From: DATLBA01 sp035527275
GTDB taxonomy: Bacteria; Planctomycetota; Phycisphaerae; FEN-1346
Assembly (NCBI GenBank): GCA_035527275.1
Contig: DATLBA010000059.1
Span: forward strand, 1 to 57,483
Length of the DNA: 57,483 nt
Direction of reading: 5' to 3'
Numbering within the stretch: the first letter of the stretch is position 1; each line of letters opens with the position of its first letter. Below are positions 18,652 through 27,589 of the stretch, in pieces. A program made the position numbers and the translations under genes. The notes under the pieces are model-generated. The model worked only from the letters and a program-made list of their open reading frames with translations. It searched no databases and was not told the origin of the DNA.

Positions 18652-19167
18652 ATGCTGATCCTGGCCTGGCAAGCGTCGTGGGGATGGGTGGCGATGCTGT
18701 TCGGATTTGGCATCGCACTGGCGTTTGCCGAAATCTTCATACCGAGCGGGGGCGTGCTGACGCTTCTTTCCATCGGCTCTTTCCTCGGGGCGGTTGTCGT
18801 CGCCTTCCTCATCGGACAAACGCCGGGCATCGTTGTCCTGGCCGGCACGGTTCTTTTTGCGCCGCTTCTGGTCTATCTGCTCATCCGCATCTGGCCGCAT
18901 ATGCCCGTTGTGCGCCACCTGATCCTCCAGGGGCCGAGCCGCCTCGGCAAAGCGGGAGACCTGGCACGCCTGGACCCCGAAGAACTGAAAGGGAAAGTGG
19001 GCGTCGCCAAGACCGCCCTGCACCCGTCGGGCAAGATGACTCTCAACGGCCGCCAGATCGACTGCGTCACCGAGGGCGACATGGTGCCGGCCGGCCGGAA
19101 GGTCAGGATTCTTGGCGTCCACGGCTCGCGGGTGGTCGTCCGGCCCGTCGAAGAGGGGGAGGCCTAG
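18652..19167 (+). CDS. Short NfeD-like membrane protein
   Basis: 171 residues: three or four membrane helices (FGFGIALAFAEIFIPSGGVL onward) and a C-terminal OB-fold ending VRILGVHGSRVVVRPVEE, closely resembling the tail of the preceding protein. Short NfeD proteins lack the protease and are thought to bind flotillin-like partners. The chosen ATG at 18652 has GAGGGAG upstream and lies 16 bp after the long-form stop; the frame is open upstream but overlaps the previous gene. It probably forms an operon with the long form and floA. Confidence 0.88.
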   Translation: MLILAWQASWGWVAMLFGFGIALAFAEIFIPSGGVLTLLSIGSFLGAVVVAFLIGQTPGIVVLAGTVLFAPLLVYLLIRIWPHMPVVRHLILQGPSRLGKAGDLARLDPEELKGKVGVAKTALHPSGKMTLNGRQIDCVTEGDMVPAGRKVRILGVHGSRVVVRPVEEGEA

Positions 19168-19304
19168 AGGCGGCCCCCGGAAGGGCCGTCGAAAACGCAC
19201 CTTCGTTCGGAAGACAGCACGAAATTCCAAAAGGGCGCTACCCAAAGCCGCCCCGGCGTGATAGGATAAGAAGGCAATCCTCAACTCATTGAAAGGAGCC
19301 TACC

Positions 19305-20366
19305 ATGTTGGCAAGCCCGAACACGGTCGCCGGATTTCCGCTCCCGCTGGCCGTCCATCCGGCCTGGATCGCCCTGCTGGTCGTCGGCATTCTGGCCGTC
19401 ATTGTCATCGGCCTGGTGCTCTTACAGTTCCTCGGCCTGTGGATCCGGTCACTGGCCACGCGCGCCGGCATCCGGCTGATCGACTTGATTGGCATGAAAC
19501 TCAGAAAAGTGGACGCCCGGTTGATCGTCGGCACCAAGATCATGGCCGTCCAGGCGGGCATCCCCCTCGAGACCCGCGACCTTGAGAGCCACTACCTGGC
19601 GGGCGGCCGTCCGGTCGACGTCGTCCGCGCGCTGATTGCCGCCGACCGCGCCAACATCACACTCGACTTCAAGACCGCCGCCGCCATCGACCTCGCAGGG
19701 CGCGACGTCCTCGACGCCGTCCACACCTCCGTCCTCCCGAAGGTTATTGACTGCCCGGACCCCGAGCGCGGTCGGCCCACCATCGATGCCGTCGCCAAGG
19801 ATGGCATCCAGTTGAAGGCGAAGGCGCGGGTCACGGTCCGGGCGAACCTCGAGCGCCTGGTCGGCGGGGCTACCGAAGAAACCATCATCGCCCGCGTCGG
19901 CGAAGGCATCGTCACGACCATCGGCTCGGCCCAGACCTATAAGAACGTCCTCGAGAATCCCGACTCCATCTCCAAGCGGGTTCTCGAAAGGGGTCTGGAC
20001 TCCGGCACCGCCTTCGAGATCCTCTCGATTGACATCGCCGACGTGGACGTCGGCGACAACATCGGCGCGCGGCTCCAGGCGGACCAGGCGGAGGCCAACA
20101 AGCGCATGTTCCAGGCCGAAGCCGAGCAGCGCCGTGCCGCCGCCGCCGCGCGCGAACAGGAGATGCTCGCCCTCGTCCAGGAAAACCGCGCCAAGGTCGT
20201 CCTCGCCGAGGCCGAGATCCCCAAGGCCATCGCCGAATCGTTCCGAAGCGGCAACCTCGGCATCATGGACTACTACCGGCTGAGGAATATCCAGGCGGAC
20301 ACACACATGCGCGACGGTATCGGCCGAAGCACCGAGCCGCCGAAACCGGGACCCAAAGGCGCTTGA
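19305..20366 (+). CDS. floA: Flotillin-like scaffold protein FloA
   Basis: 353 residues. One N-terminal membrane segment (AWIALLVVGILAVIVIGLVLL), an SPFH/band-7-like domain, then a coiled coil rich in Ala, Glu and Arg (QADQAEANKRMFQAEAEQRR) and a conserved tail around SFRSGNLGIMDYYRLRNIQADT typical of FloA/YqfA. It organises membrane microdomains and works with NfeD partners, here immediately upstream. AAGGAG precedes ATG 19305. The 137-bp gap after the short NfeD may hold its own promoter, but none is clear. Confidence 0.94.
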   Translation: MLASPNTVAGFPLPLAVHPAWIALLVVGILAVIVIGLVLLQFLGLWIRSLATRAGIRLIDLIGMKLRKVDARLIVGTKIMAVQAGIPLETRDLESHYLAGGRPVDVVRALIAADRANITLDFKTAAAIDLAGRDVLDAVHTSVLPKVIDCPDPERGRPTIDAVAKDGIQLKAKARVTVRANLERLVGGATEETIIARVGEGIVTTIGSAQTYKNVLENPDSISKRVLERGLDSGTAFEILSIDIADVDVGDNIGARLQADQAEANKRMFQAEAEQRRAAAAAREQEMLALVQENRAKVVLAEAEIPKAIAESFRSGNLGIMDYYRLRNIQADTHMRDGIGRSTEPPKPGPKGA

Positions 20367-20495
20367 GCGCCCCCGGCGTAATCACCGAGGGCGAATTGGC
20401 CCGCTGTGAATACACGGCGGGCAGACAACCGCGGGCGACGGACAACGCCGCTCGCCCCAGCGAGTCGCCTGCGGAGACCCGCACCGGAGCACGCG

Positions 20496-21131
20496 ATGAG
20501 TCAACTTCTATCGCTCGTCCTTGTTCTTCTCGTTATCGGCGGGGCCAACGCCCTGCGCTGGTGGCTCGAAAAAGCGGCCAAAGAGAAAGAACGCATCGAG
20601 CGTGAACAACACGAGGCGGCCCAATCGCCGCAAGGCGCCCGCCCGGGCGCGCGGCCGGTCTTTTACGGCCGGTCGTCCGAACCGACCGCGAAGGCTCGGC
20701 CGCACATGGAACCGCCGGCCCCCCAACCGGTCGCGCCGCCTGTCATGCGGCCGCAGACAATCCGTCCCCAACCGCCGAAGACACGGCCTGCGCGACCGCT
20801 GGCAGCCGCCCAGCACCCCGCCGCACGCCGCCCGCGAAGGTCCGCCCAAGCCAAACCGGTCGCCGGCGAACCCGGGGTTAAAGAAGCGCCGGCCGGTGTC
20901 GGTTCGCTGGAAGGTCGCCGCCTTGGGTCCCTGGGGGCGCCCTCGGTGTCGGCGCTGCGTGAACAGCGGCTCCAGAGCGACATCCTCGCGGAACCCTCGG
21001 CACAAGCAGAGGCTATCCTCCCGCGTCGGGGAGCCGGCTTTCTCGGCGACCTGCTCAAGGGCCGGAACCTCGCCAAAGCCGTCGTGCTGTCGGAAGTCCT
21101 CGGTCCGCCGAGGGCGTTCCGGGGGCTCTGA
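20496..21131 (+). CDS. Proline-rich single-pass membrane protein, planctomycete-type tail
   Basis: 211 residues. An N-terminal membrane helix (LLSLVLVLLVIGGANAL), a charged segment (EKAAKEKERIEREQ), a long Pro/Arg/Ala-rich linker, and a C-terminal block LKGRNLAKAVVLSEVLGPPRAFRGL. I recall similar xxAVVLSEVLGPP endings on hypothetical proteins of Planctomycetota, which is a lineage hint from memory only. The ATG at 20496 is picked because the membrane helix then starts the protein. It follows floA by 129 bp and may work in the same membrane system. Confidence 0.6.
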   Translation: MSQLLSLVLVLLVIGGANALRWWLEKAAKEKERIEREQHEAAQSPQGARPGARPVFYGRSSEPTAKARPHMEPPAPQPVAPPVMRPQTIRPQPPKTRPARPLAAAQHPAARRPRRSAQAKPVAGEPGVKEAPAGVGSLEGRRLGSLGAPSVSALREQRLQSDILAEPSAQAEAILPRRGAGFLGDLLKGRNLAKAVVLSEVLGPPRAFRGL

Positions 21132-21204
21132 AACACAAAACGGGTAATTTGAGATAGTTTCTTGGCGCCCCCGGGAAACCCCACAAAAAAGGACCGGACC
21201 GTTC

Positions 21205-21975
21205 GTGACCCAGACACCAAACGACAGCGAACTGGACCGGGCGACGGACCCGGAGTATGCGGCCGTGAGCAGCGGTGCCGTCGTCGGTCTCGTAATCTCC
21301 GCGCTCGGCGTCTCGGCATTCCTCACTGAGGCGTTCGTCCCGGCGCCGGTGGTCGGTCTGGTGGTCAGCCTGGCGGCCTTGAGGGGAATTCGACGGTCCC
21401 GAGGCGTCCTGACGGGCCGGCGCCTCGCGCTGGCCGGGGCCATTCTCGGCGCTGCGCTCACCATCGTGGCGGGAGGCTTTCACCTGATCCGTTGGCGCCA
21501 GGAGCGGCAGGTTCTCGAGGATCTGGAAGCGACGGCTTGCCACATCGTTGACGAACTCGTCGCGGGGCGCTACGAAGAAGTCTATGACATGATGCCGGAG
21601 AATGTTCGGGAACGCCAGGCGGCAAGCCCGGCCCAGTTCCGCACCGCAATGGAACGCCTGTTCCGAGGGGGCGGGAAAACCCTCGGGCAGCGGCTGAGCG
21701 CCCTTCGAATTGTCCCGACCGAACAAGGCGCCCTTGTCGCGCCCGCCGAGATGCGGGTCGAAATGGAAAACCGCATCATCCAAATTCGGATCCTGCTCGG
21801 CCGCAGCGCCGAGAAACGATGGGAACTGATCGCCGTCGGCGGCGCGCCGACGTTCGAAAGCATGATGAAGTTCGGCGACCGGGACGAGGAACCGCTCTCG
21901 CCGCCCGAACCCGACACCGACAAGGATGACGCCGACGCGCCGGCGCCCGAGCCGGCCGACGCTATGATTCCTTGA
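21205..21975 (+). CDS. DUF4190-like membrane protein of unknown function
   Basis: 256 residues from GTG 21205. Residues ~20-90 form two membrane helices with the Ser/Ala/Gly-rich pattern of DUF4190 (AVVGLVISALGVSAF...GRRLALAGAILGAALTIVAGG). A soluble domain follows (ELVAGRYEEVYDMMPENVRER...), resembling small stress-sensing or NTF2-like folds, and an acidic Pro-rich tail. The last 14 bp overlap the 3' end of murA on the opposite strand. No catalytic motif is visible. Confidence 0.65.
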   Translation: MTQTPNDSELDRATDPEYAAVSSGAVVGLVISALGVSAFLTEAFVPAPVVGLVVSLAALRGIRRSRGVLTGRRLALAGAILGAALTIVAGGFHLIRWRQERQVLEDLEATACHIVDELVAGRYEEVYDMMPENVRERQAASPAQFRTAMERLFRGGGKTLGQRLSALRIVPTEQGALVAPAEMRVEMENRIIQIRILLGRSAEKRWELIAVGGAPTFESMMKFGDRDEEPLSPPEPDTDKDDADAPAPEPADAMIP

Positions 21976-23230
21976 CGCGGCGGACCTGGGCCCCCAGGCT
22001 CGAAAGTTTCTCTTCGAGCCGCTCGTAGCCGCGGTCCAAGTGATAGATGCGCTGGATGGTGGTTTCGCCCTCGGCCACGAGGCCTGCAACGACGAGGGCC
22101 GCCGACGCCCTTAAGTCGCCGGCCATCACCGGCGCGCCCGACAGGTGGTCCACGCCGTGGATGACGGAGACGTTCCCCTCCTTGCGGATCCGAGCGCGCA
22201 TGCGGTTCAACTCGGCCACGTGAAGGAACCGGTCCGGGAACACCTTCTCGATGATGATGCTGTTGCCTTCGGAACGCGCCAGAAGGGCCATCATCTGTGC
22301 CTGAAGGTCGGTCGGAAAGCCGGGAAACGGCAGCGTCGTGACGTCGGCGCTGCGGAGTCTCCCGCCGGCGCGAACGCGGATGCTGTCGTCGGTGCGCTCG
22401 ATCTCGACGCCGATCCTCTCCAGGACGTCAACCAAGGCGAACAGGTCCTCCCACCGCGCCCCTTCGACGGTGACATCGCCGCCGGTCGCAGCCCCCGCGA
22501 TGAGAAACGTGCCCGCCTCGATCCGGTCGGGACCGACCGCATGCTCAATACCGCGCAGCCGGTCCACGCCTTCGACGAACAGGCGCGGCGAGCCTATCCC
22601 TGAGATCCGGGCGCCCATCTCGCCCAGCGTCCGAGCCAGTTCCTGGACCTCCGGCTCGCAGGCCGCGCAGTCGATCACCGTCTTGCCCTCGGCCAGCGCC
22701 GCCGCCATCAAAACATTCTCGGTACCGGTCACGGTGGAGCCGAACGGTCCGCCCAGATATATCTCCGCGCCGCGGAGCCGCGCGCACGATCCGAAAATAT
22801 AACCGTGGTCCACCTTCACGTCCGCGCCCAGGGCGTGCAGACCGCGAAGATGAATGTTCACCGGCCGGTCGCCGATGACACATCCGCCCGGCAGACTGAC
22901 CTCCGCCCGGCCGCGCTTCGCCACCAGCGGCCCGAGGACACAGATGCCCGCCCGCATCGTCTTCATGATGTCATACGGCGCCCGGACCGGCTCCTCGTTG
23001 ACGGTTTCGAGCACCATGTCGCCGTTCGGTTCGCGCTGGACTCGCACGCCCAACTCGCCGAGCAGCCGCGTCATGGTGCGGATGTCGGCGAGGTCCGGCA
23101 CGTTCCTGAGGCGCATAGGGCCGTCGGCCAAAATGGCGGCGGCCATCAGCGGCAAGGCGGCGTTCTTGGCGCCGCTCACGCGCACGCGGCCTTTGAGCGG
23201 CCGACCGCCTGTTACGACCATGCTATCCAT
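21962..23230 (-). CDS. murA: UDP-GlcNAc 1-carboxyvinyltransferase
   Basis: First committed step of peptidoglycan synthesis: enolpyruvyl transfer from PEP to UDP-GlcNAc. 422 residues, normal length. The catalytic loop SLPGGCVIGDRPVNIHL keeps the Cys that fosfomycin alkylates. KNAALPLMAAAILADG near the N-terminus and the EPSP-synthase-like two-domain repeat are present. Its ATG overlaps the prmC stop by 8 bp, so translation is likely coupled. Order prfA-prmC-murA resembles the Firmicutes cluster. The gene implies that the organism makes peptidoglycan. Confidence 0.97.
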   Translation of the reverse strand: MDSMVVTGGRPLKGRVRVSGAKNAALPLMAAAILADGPMRLRNVPDLADIRTMTRLLGELGVRVQREPNGDMVLETVNEEPVRAPYDIMKTMRAGICVLGPLVAKRGRAEVSLPGGCVIGDRPVNIHLRGLHALGADVKVDHGYIFGSCARLRGAEIYLGGPFGSTVTGTENVLMAAALAEGKTVIDCAACEPEVQELARTLGEMGARISGIGSPRLFVEGVDRLRGIEHAVGPDRIEAGTFLIAGAATGGDVTVEGARWEDLFALVDVLERIGVEIERTDDSIRVRAGGRLRSADVTTLPFPGFPTDLQAQMMALLARSEGNSIIIEKVFPDRFLHVAELNRMRARIRKEGNVSVIHGVDHLSGAPVMAGDLRASAALVVAGLVAEGETTIQRIYHLDRGYERLEEKLSSLGAQVRRVKES

Positions 23231-24164
23231 CGTTTCGCTCCCGTCGGGCTACCAGCATTCGGTCCTGCCCCGCGTAGTCCTTGTGGATTTCGACCTCGGC
23301 CAGACCTCGGACCTCGGTCGCCATCTCGCGCACGCGCGCTCCCTGCTCCGCGCCGATTTCCACGACAAGCGTCCCCCCGGGGCGAAGATAGGCCGGCGCG
23401 CCTTTCACGATTCGTTGAATGATTTCCGTCCCTCCAGGTCCCGCCACCAGGGCCTCGCGCGGCTCGTGGTTGCGGATTTCGGGTTGAAGCCCGGCCCATT
23501 CCGCCTCGGCGACATATGGCGGGTTCGCCACGAGAAAATCCGCCGGCGCGATGTCGGCTGCCGCCTCGAGCGCCTCGTAGAGGTCGCCATCGAGGAACGT
23601 CACGCGCTCAGAAACCCCGTGGGCCTCGGCGTTCCCCCTCGCCACCTTAAGGGCCGGGGCCGAAACGTCCGTCGCCACAATCCGGCTCTCCGGCAGATAC
23701 ACGGCCAGGCTGACGGCGATACAGCCACAGCCGGTGCAAAGGTCAATACCTGAGACCGCGCCGGCCGGCTTTGAGGCGCCTCCTTCAAGGACCTCGCACC
23801 TCGCCCTCCTGCCTTTCCCCGCACGACGCAGCACCTCCTCGACCAGCAGTTCCGTCTCCGGCCGGGGGATGAGGCAGTCGCGCGTCACCTTAAAGGCGAG
23901 CGACATGAATTCGCACCCGCCGACCAGATAACGGGTCGGCTCCCGCTCGGCGCGACGGGTGACGAGGTCGCGAAACCGCGTGCGGGCCTCCTCGTCCACC
24001 GCCTGCTCGTACCTCAGGTACAGATCGATGCGCTCCGTCCCCAGGGCGTGGGCGAGAAGAATCTCGGCCTCAAGGCGCGGCTGCACGATGTCCTTTTTGG
24101 CAAAGAACGCCTGCGTCCACTCCAGAAGCCTGCCGATGGACCACGCTTGGGTTTCGTCCGGCAT
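23223..24164 (-). CDS. prmC: Release factor glutamine methyltransferase
   Basis: Methylates the glutamine of the GGQ motif of release factors RF1 and RF2. 313 residues: N-terminal helical domain, then a Rossmann SAM-binding domain with IDLCTGCGCIAVSLA (motif I) and the substrate-clamping NPPY in FLVANPPYVAEAEW. GGAG precedes ATG 24164. It lies directly downstream of its substrate gene prfA and overlaps murA. The motif I cysteines replace the common DLGTGSG residues but keep the glycines. Confidence 0.95.
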   Translation of the reverse strand: MPDETQAWSIGRLLEWTQAFFAKKDIVQPRLEAEILLAHALGTERIDLYLRYEQAVDEEARTRFRDLVTRRAEREPTRYLVGGCEFMSLAFKVTRDCLIPRPETELLVEEVLRRAGKGRRARCEVLEGGASKPAGAVSGIDLCTGCGCIAVSLAVYLPESRIVATDVSAPALKVARGNAEAHGVSERVTFLDGDLYEALEAAADIAPADFLVANPPYVAEAEWAGLQPEIRNHEPREALVAGPGGTEIIQRIVKGAPAYLRPGGTLVVEIGAEQGARVREMATEVRGLAEVEIHKDYAGQDRMLVARRERNDG

Positions 24165-24259
24165 GGGCGCTCCGCTGGAAGTGCCGGCTCAGGAGAGCCG
24201 ACATCCGCCGCTCTTTTACCGCCCGGTCCGCCGGCCTGCAAGAACAAGAATCAGACCGC

Positions 24260-25378
24260 TCACTCGTCCCCCAGGCCCAGCATCTCCAGTTTTTCCCGGC
24301 GATCGTGTTCGAGCAGGGCCTCCACCAGATCGTCCAGCCGGCCTTGCATCACCTGGTCCAGGTTGTGCGCCGTGAAGTCGATGCGGTGGTCGGTGACGCG
24401 GTTTTGCGGGAAGTTGTAGGTGCGGATGCGCTGGCTGCGGTCGCCGGAGCCGATCTTTGACTTGCGTTCGGCGGCGCGCTCGGCGCGGCGCTCGGATTCG
24501 TATAAATCATAGACCCGGGCGGTCAGAATGCGCAGCGCCTTCTCGCGGTTGCGGTGCTGGCTCTTTTCGTCCTGCATGTGGACGACGATGCCGCTGGGAA
24601 TGTGGCGCATGCGGACGGCCGAGGCCACCTTGTTGACGTTCTGGCCGCCGGGCCCGCCGGCGCGCATCGTCTCGACCTCGAGGTCCTCGGACCGGATCCG
24701 GATGTCAAGTTCCTCCGGCTCAGCCATGATGGCGACCGTGGCAGCCGACGTATGAATGCGGCCCTGGGCCTCGGTCTCGGGCACGCGCTGCACCCGGTGG
24801 CCGCCCGACTCGAACTGGAGTCGGCGGAAGACCTCCGGCCCTTCCAGGCCGAACATGATTTCCTTGAAACCGCCCAAGTCGGTCGGGCTGGCGCTGAGAA
24901 GTTCCCGGCGCCAGCCCCGCCCGTCGGCGTAGCGGCAATACATCTCGTAGAGGTCGCGGGCGAAAAGGGCCGCCTCCTCCCCGCCGGTCCCCGCCCGGAT
25001 CTCCAGAATCACGCGCGTCGCATCCGCCCCTTCCTCGCGCTCGAGCAGCCGCTCCTGGATCTCCTTGAGGAGTGATTTCTCCAGGCTGCCCTGGACCTCG
25101 GCCTCGGTCTCCGCCAGGGCTCGCATCTCCTGGTCCTCGGACTCAGATTGAAGGATTTCTTCGGCCTCGCGGCGTGCGGCGCGCGCGGCCCGCCACTTCC
25201 GATACGGGTCCACGATGCGCATCAGGCGTCCGCGCTCTCGCATCAGGGCGGTCATCTTCGCGGGATCGGAGGCGACCTCGGGCAGCGAAACCAGCGAGTC
25301 GATCTCCTGCACACGGGCGTCGAGCCTGCCGAGCCGCGCCGCCAGCGTCTGCCTTTTGTTCTGCTCCGCTTTGCTCAT
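24260..25378 (-). CDS. prfA: Peptide chain release factor 1
   Basis: Ends translation at UAA and UAG. 372 residues from ATG 25378, chosen for GGAGG about 6 nt upstream; a longer open frame has no ribosome site. The peptidyl-hydrolysis motif GGQ is in RAGGPGGQNVNK. The codon-recognition tripeptide position reads PET (RVPETEAQGRIHTS), fitting the RF1 PxT class and not RF2's SPF. Ordered with prmC, its modifying enzyme, immediately downstream. Confidence 0.97.
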   Translation of the reverse strand: MSKAEQNKRQTLAARLGRLDARVQEIDSLVSLPEVASDPAKMTALMRERGRLMRIVDPYRKWRAARAARREAEEILQSESEDQEMRALAETEAEVQGSLEKSLLKEIQERLLEREEGADATRVILEIRAGTGGEEAALFARDLYEMYCRYADGRGWRRELLSASPTDLGGFKEIMFGLEGPEVFRRLQFESGGHRVQRVPETEAQGRIHTSAATVAIMAEPEELDIRIRSEDLEVETMRAGGPGGQNVNKVASAVRMRHIPSGIVVHMQDEKSQHRNREKALRILTARVYDLYESERRAERAAERKSKIGSGDRSQRIRTYNFPQNRVTDHRIDFTAHNLDQVMQGRLDDLVEALLEHDRREKLEMLGLGDE

Positions 25379-25537
25379 CACGTCCTCCGTCCGCGCACGG
25401 CCGGTCCCGCCCAAAGGAAAGGGCGAAGCCTGTCTCCCGCCCGCTTCGCCACTTGGTCGCCCTGGCCCTAATAAATCGATTGTCTGCACGGATTTGGCAT
25501 GCCTTGATTTTACCACGCGGCGGCCGAATGGCAAGGC

Positions 25538-25882
25538 CTAACACGTCAGGTGAAACGCGCCGGCGACCCGGCGGCCGTTGGCGGCGAGGGTATTATAGCG
25601 CCGGGCGGCCTCGGCGGTCCGCTCGACGATTATCTCAATGCCCGCTTCTTCTACGGCCCGGCGCGTCTCATCCGGCACGCGCGCCACCCCGTGCACGCCC
25701 GTGCCGACCACGAGCACTTCCGGCTTGGCCGCGAAGACGTCTTCCAGATCCGCCGTCGAGAGCGAGTGTCCCCGCTCGCGCCACCAGTCCTCGCGCACAC
25801 CGTCCGGCAGAAGAATCAGGTCCTCGCGATACGCCTTACCGTCCACGACCATGCAGCCGAAATGGTAATCGTCGATGTGCAT
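25538..25882 (-). CDS. Mth938-like (DUF498) domain protein
   Basis: 114 residues from ATG 25882 with AAAGGA upstream; a further-upstream start is possible. Family features are MHIDDYHFGCMVVDGKAY, EVLVVGTGVHG and AAGIEI-like strand, ending AGAFHLTC. The fold is shared with mitochondrial complex I assembly factor NDUFAF3, but bacterial members have no established activity. Divergent from nth, with about 115 bp between starts. Confidence 0.85.
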   Translation of the reverse strand: MHIDDYHFGCMVVDGKAYREDLILLPDGVREDWWRERGHSLSTADLEDVFAAKPEVLVVGTGVHGVARVPDETRRAVEEAGIEIIVERTAEAARRYNTLAANGRRVAGAFHLTC

Positions 25883-25997
25883 GGGGCCGGTCCTTTCCCC
25901 TTCATTATACAGCAAACGTCCGACAAGGCATTGCGGCACTTGTAAAGGTTCCCCGCCGGCGCGTTATAATGGGCTGATACTGCGAAAGGAGCGGGAC

Positions 25998-26672
25998 GTG
26001 TCAAAGGAATCGAGAGCCGACCGAAAGAAGCGGGCCGAGAAAATCCGCAAGCGCCTCGTGCGCAAATACCCGGACGCCAAGTGCCGCCTCGCCTTCTCGA
26101 CGCCGTTCGAACTTCTGGTCGCGACCATCCTGGCCGCCCAGTGCACCGACGACAAGGTCAACGAAGTGACGCGGAAACTCTTCAAGGAGGCCAACACGCC
26201 GCAAGACTTCGCCCGGATGCACCTCAACAAACTGAAGGCGGCCGTCCGGCCCACCGGCTTTTACAACAACAAGGCCAGGGCCGTGAAGAAGACGAGCCAG
26301 GCCCTGCTCGAGCGGCACGGCGGCCGCGTGCCGGAGGGCATGGATGACCTCGTGGCGCTGCCGGGCGTCGCGCGCAAGACCGCCAACGTGGTCCGCGCGG
26401 TAGCGTTCGGCCTCTCGGCCATCATCACGGATACGCACCTCATTCGCCTAAGCCGGCGCATGGGCCTCACGCAGAACAAGGACCCCGTCAAAATCGAACA
26501 GGACCTCGTGGACCTGCTGCCGGAAAAGAAGTGGTCCCGCTTCAGCCACGCGATGCTTTTTCACGGCCGCGCGGTCTGCGGGGCCAAGAAGCCCCGGTGC
26601 GACCCGTGCGTCGTGGCAGACCTCTGCCCGTCGGCGTTCAGATTTCCACACTTTCAGAAGAAGGTCCGTTAA
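25998..26672 (+). CDS. nth: Endonuclease III
   Basis: DNA glycosylase/AP lyase for oxidised pyrimidines. 224 residues from GTG 25998, with AAAGGAG 7 nt upstream. The helix-hairpin-helix LVALPGVARKTANVV carries the catalytic Lys, and the catalytic Asp is in IITDTHLIRLSRR. The [4Fe-4S] ligand spacing C-x6-C-x2-C-x5-C is complete at the C-terminus (CGAKKPRCDPCVVADLC). A perfect palindrome lies just after the stop. Confidence 0.97.
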   Translation: MSKESRADRKKRAEKIRKRLVRKYPDAKCRLAFSTPFELLVATILAAQCTDDKVNEVTRKLFKEANTPQDFARMHLNKLKAAVRPTGFYNNKARAVKKTSQALLERHGGRVPEGMDDLVALPGVARKTANVVRAVAFGLSAIITDTHLIRLSRRMGLTQNKDPVKIEQDLVDLLPEKKWSRFSHAMLFHGRAVCGAKKPRCDPCVVADLCPSAFRFPHFQKKVR

Positions 26673-26746
26673 GAGGCTGCTTCACAACGTGCGCGGCGTC
26701 CTCCCGATGCATCGGGAGGACGCCACCCGGATATGAAACAGATTCT
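26672..26746. repeat. Inverted-repeat unit with 30-bp perfect palindrome between nth and moeB-like gene
   Basis: Outer imperfect repeats AGAGGCTGCTTCACA (26672-26686) and ATATGAAACAGATTCT (26731-26746) enclose a perfect 30-bp palindrome (26695-26724, centre GATGCATC). It may serve as a bidirectional terminator for the convergent genes, or be a small mobile hairpin element; the outer right arm includes the neighbour's stop codon. Confidence 0.7.
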
Positions 26747-27512
26747 AAGACACGTCGGTGATTGTCGGCCTTTCACCGCACAGCGGGCATGCGGGATCAC
26801 ACGTCCGCTTGACTGTGCGCACGGTTCCTTTGAGGCCATTGTAAACGAGAAGCCGGTCGGCGAGTCCCTCGCCGATACCCAGAAGCATCTTCATGGCTTC
26901 CATCGCCTCAAGCGTGCCCATCACGCCGGGAACGGCGCCGAAGATTCCTTTCCCCTGCGGAGGCTGCGGCTCCGGCACCAGGCACCGATAGCAGGGATTC
27001 CCCTTCCCCGGAATCACGGCGAGCAAAAGTCCCTCGAACCGCTGGACCGCCGCCGAGACGAGGGGCTTGCCTTCCAGCCAGCATGCGTCGGAGATGAGGA
27101 ACCGTGTGGGAAAGTTGTCCGTGCAGTCGAGGACGACGTCATACCCACGGAGCCGCTCGCGGACGTTCGCGGCGCTGAGCGAATCGGGGAACGGCTCGAC
27201 CGCGCAATCCGGATTCAGCGCGCGGATCGCCTCCTCGGCCCTTTCCGTCTTACACCGGCCCACGTCCTCGGTGCGGTGAAGCACCTGGCGGTTCAGGTTC
27301 GATAGTTCCACCCGTTCCGCGTCCACGATGCCCAGCCGACCGACACCCGATGCGGCCAGGTAAAAAAGTGCCGCCGACCCCAACCCTCCCGCGCCCACGA
27401 CCAGGGCGCTGGCGCCAAGCAGTCGCTGCTGGCCCTCGACACCGATTTCCCGAAGCGCCGTGTTCCGCTCGTAGCGCAGGACCTGTTTTTCCGTCCACTT
27501 CGGCTCGCTCAT
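26745..27512 (-). CDS. MoeB/ThiF-family adenylyltransferase
   Basis: 255 residues from ATG 27512. E1-like fold: nucleotide loop VVGAGGLGSAALFYLA, then LSNLNRQVLHRTEDVG with the conserved Arg, the Asp-bearing CTDNFPTR, and two zinc CxxC pairs (CYRC and CPLC). Enzymes of this group adenylate the C-terminal glycine of ThiS, MoaD or similar sulfur carriers for thiamine or molybdopterin. No carrier gene is adjacent, so thiamine versus molybdenum cofactor cannot be decided. Confidence 0.9.
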   Translation of the reverse strand: MSEPKWTEKQVLRYERNTALREIGVEGQQRLLGASALVVGAGGLGSAALFYLAASGVGRLGIVDAERVELSNLNRQVLHRTEDVGRCKTERAEEAIRALNPDCAVEPFPDSLSAANVRERLRGYDVVLDCTDNFPTRFLISDACWLEGKPLVSAAVQRFEGLLLAVIPGKGNPCYRCLVPEPQPPQGKGIFGAVPGVMGTLEAMEAMKMLLGIGEGLADRLLVYNGLKGTVRTVKRTCDPACPLCGERPTITDVS

Positions 27513-27589
27513 AACACGTTTCCAGTGACGTCCTTTCCGTCCTCCGGCGACGAGGGGACGGTCGCGGCCCCGCCCGACGCCTAGGCGCG

